Origin: Azophilus sp965221755
Lineage (GTDB): Bacteria > Pseudomonadota > Gammaproteobacteria > Pseudomonadales > Azotimanducaceae
Assembly: GCA_965221755.1 (NCBI GenBank)
Contig: OZ244921.1
Span: 372,001 to 436,000, forward strand
DNA: 64,000 bases
Reading direction: 5' to 3'
The notes beneath the pieces were generated by a model. The model was not told the origin of the DNA, ran no database searches, and saw only the letters and a program-made list of their open reading frames with translations. Position 1 is the stretch's first letter, and the number at the start of each line of letters is the position of its first letter. Shown piece after piece: positions 15,856 to 24,800 of the stretch. The translations under genes and the position numbers were made by a program.

Positions 15856-18800
15856 TGTAGTATCCTGCTAGGTTTTGAACCGTCTTTTCCGAAACCGAAA
15901 CACCTCCGATATTCGCACACGCCGATTCGAATAGCACCTCCCTCGCCGACGACGCCCAAGTAGAGGTCCTTTCTGGCCGTCCTTACCCAATTGTAGTCGT
16001 GACCGTCAGGGTTCGTGGGATCCTGGAACTCGTTCGAGAACATGAGTTCCCCGCTCGGGTGGGTGTGGTAGCCCCGGTACCTCGTGGTGAGGTTCGCGCT
16101 CGACGCCTCGCCGATCTGAGGGAAAGTGTAGCGGAACTGCCCCTCCTGCGTCTCGTAGATGCTTCCCGCCACCTCGAGGCCGTGCTCGGCGGACAGCGGC
16201 GTCGCGGCGTTCAGGACATGCATCGCCGCGTCGTCCGGGTGCTCGAAGTCCCGGCCGGGATCGAGGGTTCCGTCCCGCCGCAAACCTTCAAGCGCGGCCT
16301 GGAGTTCCGAGCGGTTGCGCGCCTCGGCCCGCTCGTTGTTGAGCGCCTGGCTGAAAGTGCCGGTCAGGGCCCCGTTGGCGAACTTGCCGCCGGTGACGCG
16401 CGAGGCGGTGCCGCCGATGGCGGCGCCCACGGCCACCCGCAGCGGGCTGAACCCGGCGCGGCCGACGAACCGCGAGTTGTTCAGCCCCGAGCCGAGCGCG
16501 GCCAGCCCGCCGGAGGCGAACCCGTGGCCGAACCGGCCGCCGCCCAGGGCGCTGGCGATGCCGCCGACCGTGCCGTGGGCCAGCGCCTTCAGGCCGAACC
16601 CGGCGGGGGAGAGGCCCGCCGCGAAGGTCCCGCCGAACTGCCCCCGGAGGGCCGTGCCGATCCCGGAGAAGGCCCCGGCGGAGACGCCGGAGACGAACCC
16701 CGCCAGCAGCGCCTGCCGGAAGCTGGCCCCGTGCAGCAGCGCGTCGCCGAACCCGGCCGCAGCCAGCGTCGAGACCACGGCCACCAGCCCGATGTTGGCG
16801 GTGGTGGTGGCGATGAACGCGCTCGCCGCCAAGGTGAGGATGAAGTGCCCGCTGGGGTCGGTGTATGAGAGCGGGTTGTTCAGGGCGTAGCTGTAGCGGT
16901 TGTGGCCCTGCAGGTCCTTGGGGAACTGGACGAACGGGTCGGCGCGCAGGAACCTGCCGAGCGCGGGGTCGTAGAGCCGCCCGTTCATGTGGACGGCGCC
17001 GACCGCGTCGAGCATCTCGTGGCCGGTGAAGCCGCGGGCGGTGGCGCAGGCGTCGAACGAGCGGGCCGCCGCGTCGGCGAGTTCCGTCCAGCCGTCGGGG
17101 TTCCGCCTTGCGCCCCAGGCGGTGAAGCCCATGGACTGGGCCGCCGCGCCGGAGGCGTCGGCCAGCACGTCCACGCTGCCGAGGTGGTCGCGCAGGACGT
17201 AGCGGACGGCGTCGGCCTCGCAGCCGCCCCGGGCGGGCCCCTCCAGCGCAATGGCCACGCCGCCGATGCGGCGGCGCACCGTCACCGTCGCGTCGGGGTG
17301 GGTGACCCGCTCGACGCTGCCCAGGTACAGGGTGGTGGTGGCGTTGCCGTTGCCGTCGTCGTCCGCGCGCCTGAACCTTGAGCGGTCGGGGCCGTGGGCG
17401 AACGTTGACGTGCGGCCGTCCCTGGAGACGGACCTGGCCTTGCCGAAGGCGGCGTAGGCGACGGTCCGCCCGTCGCTGGAGGACGTGAGGCTGCCGTTGG
17501 CGTCGTAGGCGTGGGTCACGGTGGCGCCGTTGCGGGTGACCGAGGCCGCCGCGTGCGGCCGGCCGCTGGCGCCGGAGTCGGCGCCATAGGCGTAGGTTCC
17601 GGCGCCGGTCCGGGAGCGGACGTTGCCGTAGCCGTCGTAGGTTGTTGACTGGACGGGGCCGGCGCCCGCCCGGCGGCTGGTGAGGCGGTTCAGGCCGTCG
17701 TGGCCGAACGTCTCGACCAGGGCGGAGGCGCCCTCCCCGCTGGTTCGGGACTTGAGGTTGCCGAGCGCGTCCCACCGGTAGGCGAGGTCCTGCAGGTCCG
17801 TGGCGGAGGACCTGCCGGACTCGATGCCGAGCAGCCGCCCGGTGCGCCCGTCGAAGGCGTGGGTCCGCCGGACGCCGTTGCCCAGCGTCTCCGCGGTGAC
17901 GTTGCCGCGGGCGTCCATGGCGGTGACGGTGCGGTACACGGTTGCGGGAGCGAACGCGCCCTGCCCGTCAAAGGTCCCCTCGGCGTCCTGGAGCCGCTCA
18001 AGGTGGCCGTTGGCGTTGTAGGCGCGGCGCGTGCCGTTGAAGTCGAAGCGGGCCTCGGTGCGGCTGGCGTCGAAGTGCTGGAAGGGGCGCCCGAACCGGT
18101 CGTAGGTGGCCTTCTCGTGGTGCGTGGCCGCGCCGGTCCCGGGCACGGTCTCGGCCGTGGAGGGCCTGCCCAGGGCGTCGTGGCGCTGGGTGCGGCGGTA
18201 GCCGCTCGCGGCGTCCCGCGCTTCGCTTAGCTGGCCGAGGCCGTTGCCGTCGTCGTAGGCCCAGGAGGCGTCGCCCTCAAGGTGGGCGGCCTGCGCCTGC
18301 CGGAGCGAGTCGCAGGTCACCGCGCCGTGCGCCCGGTAGTCCCTGCGGGAGGCCGCGCGGCCGAGGCCGTCGTGGGCGGTCACGGTCAGGTTGCCCGCCG
18401 CGTCCTGCCGGCAGCGCGGCTCGCCCAGCGAGTTGTAAAGGTATCGGACGCGGCCGAGGTCCGGGTCGTCCTGGGCGGTCATGCGGCCGAGCAGGTCGAA
18501 GGTGGCCGTGGTGGCCACGCTGGCGGGGGCGGGCGAGGCGTCCGAGGGCGGCTTGCGCCGGGTGGTCCTGACGACGTTGCCCTGGGCGTCGCGGGCGAAC
18601 TCGACGGTGCCGCCGTGGTGGTCCTCGGTGAGCACGGTCTCGCCGAGGGCGTTCCGGGTCTCCTTGGCGGCCTGGCCCAGCGCGTTGGTGGTGGCCGTGG
18701 CGAGCCCGCGGCGGGCGAACGTGGTGGCGCTGCCGTCGGGGCCGGTCACCTTCACGGCCCGGCCGAGGATGTCATGGTCGGTGGCCGTCCAGCACCTGGA

Positions 18801-21800
18801 GTCGCCCTGGCCCGCGGAGCACTGGGCCTCGCCCGCGTAGTGGGGCTCGGAGACGCGCCTGACCCGGCCGAGCGCGTCGTGCTCGGTGTCCACGTGGATC
18901 CAGGCGCCGTCGAACCCGCGGCTGGCCGTCCGCACCTCGCGGGCCAGCGCGTCGAGGCAGGTGACGGACTCGCCGCCGCCGCCGTGGCGGACGCGCTCGT
19001 GGAAGGCGGTGCCCGCCGGGCAGGCGGCCGCGCCGGTGCCCTTGGGCGCGCCCATGGCGCGGGTGGTGATCGCGTACGCCCCCGTCGCCGAGGCGCTGAG
19101 CGCCTCGGCGCCGCCGGGCGTGCGCTTGGTCCTGTTGGTGACGAACCTAGCGCCCGCCTTGTCCAGGAACCGCCTCACCTTCGTCGGCGAGCCGTGGGCG
19201 TCGCGCGCCTCGACCTCGCTGAGCTTGCGGCCCTCGCAGTCGAAGCGGGCCTTCACGAAGCGGCCCCGCGCGCCGTAGGCGGCCGTGTCCTTGTCGCAGC
19301 GGGTCCTGATGCGGGCGTCGCCCGTCGGCGCGGCCTGGCCCGGGACGGGCAGGTCGTCGAAGTACGCCACCTTGGAGCGCACCCGGTTGCCGAAGGCGTC
19401 GTAGGCGTGGGTGGCGGTGACCTTGAGCCGCTCGTGGTCCGGCTCCGCCACCTCTTTGCAGAGCAGGCCCGCGTGGGCGCTGTTCGACGCCGGGCAGGCG
19501 CTTTGGCCGTAGTAGGCGAACGTGCTCTTGCGGACCGCCTTCAAGGCGTCCGCCTCGCTCTCGCTGGAGTCGCGCCGGGCGTGGGTCACGGTGGTGGCCG
19601 TCAGCCGCCCGAGCCGCCGGTCGGCGTCGGACGGGCCGTACTCGTTCTCCGTCGCGGCGCTGAAGACGCGGCCGCCGCCTTCGGTGGTCACCGTCAGCTT
19701 GACGGCGTTGCCGTGGGCGTCGTGCTCCAGGTCGGTGGTCACGGCGGTCAGCAGGTTGGGGTCGGCGTCCGTCCCGCCGTTGAGGTCGTAGGACTTCTCG
19801 ACCGTCCGCGCGGCGTAGGGCCTGAAGGCGCCCAGCGCCGCGGTGCCGGAGGCCTTGGCCGTCGCCTTCCAGCCGGCTTGGAAGCCGGTCAGCCTCCAGG
19901 TGGTCGCGGACTCCGAGAGCCGCCGCAGGAGCGTCCCTTCGTCCGACTTGACCGGCAGCGCCGCCACGGTGGAGACCGGCAGGCCGGTGAACGGGAAGTC
20001 GTGCCGGTAGCGGGTGGTGGTCTCCACGCCGGTCTGCATGTCCTTGGTCTTGAGCTGGCCGAAGCCAAGCGGGCCGCGGCCCATGGCCTGCACCTTGGCG
20101 TCGGCGTAGAAGTGCTCCACCGCGCTCGTGGCGCCGGTGGCCACGTTGCCGGGCGCGGCGCCCGCGGCGGGGGCGGTGCCCTCCACCCGGGTCACCACCG
20201 GCAGCGGCGCCCGGAACTCCAGCACGGGGCCGGCCTTGCCGAGGGTCTGGGCCCCGGCGGGCAGGTTCCAGCCGCCGTTGACCTTGGCGTGGAAGTCGTC
20301 GGTCCGCTTGGCGAGCAGGGCCTGGGCGTTGGCCAGCTTCTGGGCCTCGCTCAGCGGGTTGCCGTGCTCGTCGGCATCCTTGAGCTCCGGGTCCATGGGG
20401 TTGGCGTAGGGCAGGCAGCCGGAGCCGCCGGCGAAGCTGTAGCAGAACTGCGGCTGGAAGACCGTGCGCCGCACGTCGAGGCGCTCGTAGTGGTCCGTGC
20501 GGGCCAGGCTCTCGTGGGTGATGTCGGTCACCGCGCCCAAGCCGTTCCTGATGCTCGACACCTGCCTCGGGAAGCGGCCCGCGTTCTTGGACGGGAAGGT
20601 TTCCAGCTTGCCCTTGCTGCTCGTGTCGGAAATGCGCAGGTAGTCCACAGCCCCGTCGCCGTCGGCGTCCAGGAACAGGTGGGCGGACGTTTTCCTGCCG
20701 TCGGTTCTGGGCGCCACCAAGATGGCGCGTGAGTCGCCGGCCAGCCAACCGTTGGTGGGGTCGAAGGGCAGCGCCTTGATGCTCTTGTTCCTGCGATCGT
20801 GCCATATGAGGTCCGGTTGGCCGTCGCCGGTTGCGTCCGTCGGCGGCAGCAAGGCCGTCTTGTCCGGGTCCAGCAGGACAACGGAGGGGAGTGTGGTGAA
20901 CCCGGTGCCGGTGTTGATCTCGGGGCGGGGGATCAAGTGACTCCCCGAGCGCCCCTCACGAACCAGGTCGGTCAGGCCGTCGCCGTTCAAGTCGGCGGCA
21001 TGGAGCTTGGCGCCGTGGAAGTTCGCGTACAGCCTCCAGCCGGTGGGGCCGGAGACGTACACCCGACGGGCGGGGCGGGTGTACTCCACCTCGTTTGCGT
21101 TGGGGTTGTCCGCCAGATAGACGGTGGTGATGAAGTCCGCCCGTCCGTCGCCGTTGAAGTCGTGGCCGGCGGCATCGATGTTCGGGCCCGGGCTCGTGCC
21201 CGAGTTGTGGAAGCGCGCGCCGGGCACCGTGATCAGGGTTGCCTCAGCTCCAAACTTGTAGGGTTGGCTTGACGTTTCCGGCTGCATGGCGTCCCGCTCC
21301 AAGTGGCGCGCCCGCATGGTCGCGATCGTTGAGTCGTCGGTCTCGGCCTGCGGGTAAACGGCGTCCACCAAGCCGTCGCCGTTGATGTCGGTGAAGGCGG
21401 CGTGGCGGCTGGTGATCGATGTTTCGACGGTTGACGCTGCCAGCCGCCAGCCGCCGTTCAGCGTCGGCACCGACAGGTGGACGCGCCAGACTGCGTCGCG
21501 GATGCGCCAGACCGCCACGTCCGTGCGCCCATCGCCGTTGTAGTCGATGGGCCGGGCCAGCACGTTGGGCAGGCGGTTGTCCACGTCCTCCATGTGCTCG
21601 ATGGAGGTGCCGCCGCCGTCGAACGTGGCGGGCTGCAGCCTGCCGCCCATCGAGAGCGCGTACTTGATGTGGTGGTCGGTGTCACTCTTGTCCTTGTCCC
21701 ACTCCACCCACACGAGGTCCATCATGCCGTCGCCGTTGATGTCCGCAGGGTGGTGGCTGATCAGGCCCCGGTCCTTGCGCGGGGTCAGGTCCGCCGAGCC

Positions 21801-24800
21801 GCTGGCGGCGAGCTTGAACCCAGCCGCGTTGCCGGGCCGCGTGAACGTCGTCGCCGGCTTGCAGGCCGCCGTTGCGGCGGCGCCCGCGCACTCGGTGATC
21901 GAGTTCAGGAGGGAGGTCTTGTTGTCGGTCATGCTGCCATAGGCCAGCCGCAGCTCCCGCACCACCCTGAGCGCCGTGCCGCCGTGGCCGAGGGTCCGCA
22001 CCTTGGCGAGCCGCTTGCGGTTGTCGAACTTATGCCCGGCCACGTAGCCGTTCATGCCGTCGTTGCGGTCCTGGTAGATGAGCTTGACGGCCGCGTGGTG
22101 GTCGTCGATCCCGCGCTTGGAGCCGTAGGCGTAGCGCACTTCCGCCAGCCGGTGGCTGTCGGCGCCGCCGGCGTAGATGTGCCAGACCGGGTTGCCGACG
22201 CTGTCGGTGAGGCGCTTGAGCGCCCAGGTGAGCGTCTGGCCCTTGCCGTTGCGGCGCTTGGCGTCGGTGTGCGAGCCGCCGGGCACGTTGCCGTAGTGGC
22301 TCACCGAGCCGTCCTTGCGGCGCACCTCGAAGTGGTCCGGGTGGCCCGCCGTGCCGCCGACCGCCGTGACGGTGGCGAAGCTGTCGATCTCGGTGCGGTA
22401 GCTGGAGCCGGGGGCGCCGTAGGTTCCGCTTTCCAGCACCAGACGCTGGCCGTCCAAGCAGAATTTGTCCTGGGCGTTCCACTGGATCGGCTTGGCCGCG
22501 CCGTCCTGGTGGCGGGTGGCGCGGCAGCGGGTTATGGCGGAGCCGCCCTCCAGGGTCCAGCCGAGGCCGGCGATGCCGTTGCCGCTTTGGGAGTTGTAGG
22601 CCAGCGCCAGCTCCGGCGTCACCCCGGCGGTGCCGGGCGTGGCATAGATCGGAATGCGGTAGCTGGCTGCGCCGGACTCGGTGACCCGGAAGGCTCCGGC
22701 GATGGTTCCCGTGGCGTCGATGGCCTTGATCTCCGCCGCCGTCACCAGCGAGTCCTGGGCTATGTACGGGGCGGGCGGGGTTTCCACCTTGGCCGCGGCG
22801 GCGTTGGCGACGGTCACGGTCAGGACGGCGCTCCACCCGCCGCAGGCGCCGCCCGCGCAGGCGCGCGCCCGGTAGGCGTAGCTGCCGTTGGCCTTGCCGG
22901 CGACCGTCAAGGTGGCCGCCGCGCCGTTGTGGACCTCCGTCCAAGCGCCGCCGGCGGGCCGCTCCTCAAGCGCATAGGTCACGGCGCCGCCCCAGGTGAC
23001 GGTGTTCCAGGAAATGGCGTAGCCGCCGTTCGAGTCGGGAGTTGTGGCCATCAGCCCGGAGGGAATGGGCGCAGGGATGGGCACCGTGATGGTCTGCGGC
23101 GCGCTGTAGTCGCTGCACGCCCCGGACTGCGGGCAGGCGCGCGCTTGGTAGCTGTAGGCGCCGTTGGCCTTGCCCGTGAATATCCTCTCCCGGTTGGCGC
23201 CGCTGTGGACGTCCTGCCAAGCCCCTGAGCCGATGCGCTCCTGGAGTTGGTAGGCGCGCACGGTTCCGGAGGCTGCGTTCCAAGCCACCTTGTAGCTGCC
23301 CGGGCCGGTGGGCGTGATGGCGAGGCCACCCGGCACGCCTGGCTTGGCGCAGTCGGGCGCCGTTGCCGTTGCGGCGGCGCTCCAATCGCCGCAGTTGCCG
23401 TTGTCCGCGCAGGCCTTGACTTGGAAGCCGTACTGGCCGCCGACGGTGAGGCTGGGCGTGTCCGAGTTGTTCTGGACGCTGTAGGCGGGGTTCCAGCCGC
23501 CTTGGCCTTGGCGTTGCTGAACCCTGTAGCTGGTTGCGCCAAGCACTTCGGGCCAGGACAGGCGGTGGGTGTTGCCGCTGCATGCCAGCGAGGGCGTTGC
23601 GGGCGCATCGGGGGGCACCGTCACCGACTGGGCGGCGCCGTAGCTGCCGCAGTTGCTGGCGGGCGCGCAGGCGCTGACCCGGTATTGGTAGGTGCCGGGC
23701 GGTTTGGCGGTGAAGGTCCGGGAGGTCACCGACAGTGACTCCACCGCTGCTTGCGTGCCTTGGGTTTCCTGCAGCCGGTAGCTCGCATCCGTCCAAGGCA
23801 CCTTATCCCAAGACGCTTGGAAGCTGCGGTTGGCGTTCGGTTCGGAGACGGTCAGGTTGGCGGGCACGGGCGGGGCGATCGGCACGGTGACGGACAGCTC
23901 GTCCGTGTGGCCGCTCCACAGGTTCGAGCCGGAACGTGCCCGCAGGCGGTATCGATAGGTGCCGGCGGCTTGGTTTGAATAAGACTTGATGAGTCCGGTG
24001 GTGGCGGGCTGGGCCTGCCAATCGCCGGAGCCTTGCTTGCGCTCAAGCACGTAGCGGATGCCGCTGCCGCTGACGGCGTTCCAGCGAATGCCGTAGTCGT
24101 CCGGCCCCGTGGCTTCGAGCCGCAGGTCTCCGGGCACGTCCGGTTTGGCGCAGCTCGGCGCGGTTACCGCAAGGGTTGCGCCCCAATCGCTGCAGTTGGC
24201 GGCCGCCGCGCAGGCTTTGGCGCGGAATGAGTGGCTGGTGCCGACGGCGAGGATGAGCGCCTTGCGGTTGCCGGAGCCGTTGTGGACCTCGGTCCATGGG
24301 CCGGTGCCCGCGCGCTGCTCGACGACGGTGTTGGCCGCGCCGGCTGCCGCGGTCCAGGACAGTTGGTAGCTGCCGTTGCCGCATTCCCCGGAAACGGTCG
24401 GCGCTGCCGGGGGAACCCGCACGGTGGCCTCGACGCTCCAGGATCCGCACTTGTCGCCATCGTCGCAGGCCTTGACCTGATAGCCATAGACCGCGGCGCT
24501 TGGGTTGGAGAAGTCCTTGAACTCGCCAGTGACTCCGGTGACGTCCGACCAGTCGCCGCTGTTCGCGCGTTCCTGAAGCCTGTAGCCCGCAGCGTTCCTT
24601 GATGTCGTCCAGGACACTCGGTAGGCGCCGTCGGGCGCAGGGTCAGGCGCAATGCTCAAGGTTGGCGGCGCCAGCGACCGGGCCACGGTCACGGTGAGCT
24701 GCGAGGAAAACAGCGGGGTGCAGACCCAGCCGCCCAGCGAGCCGAGGTCGATGCAGCTTTGCACCTGATAGACGTAAGCGCCGTCCGCCTTGCCGGAAAA

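Noticed and set aside
18282..20732. 816-codon open frame antisense to the giant RHS gene
   Set aside because: It mirrors the repetitive GC-rich RHS coding sequence, is Val/Gly/Arg-rich with no domain and has no start context. The same holds for the long antisense frame at 21477-23228.
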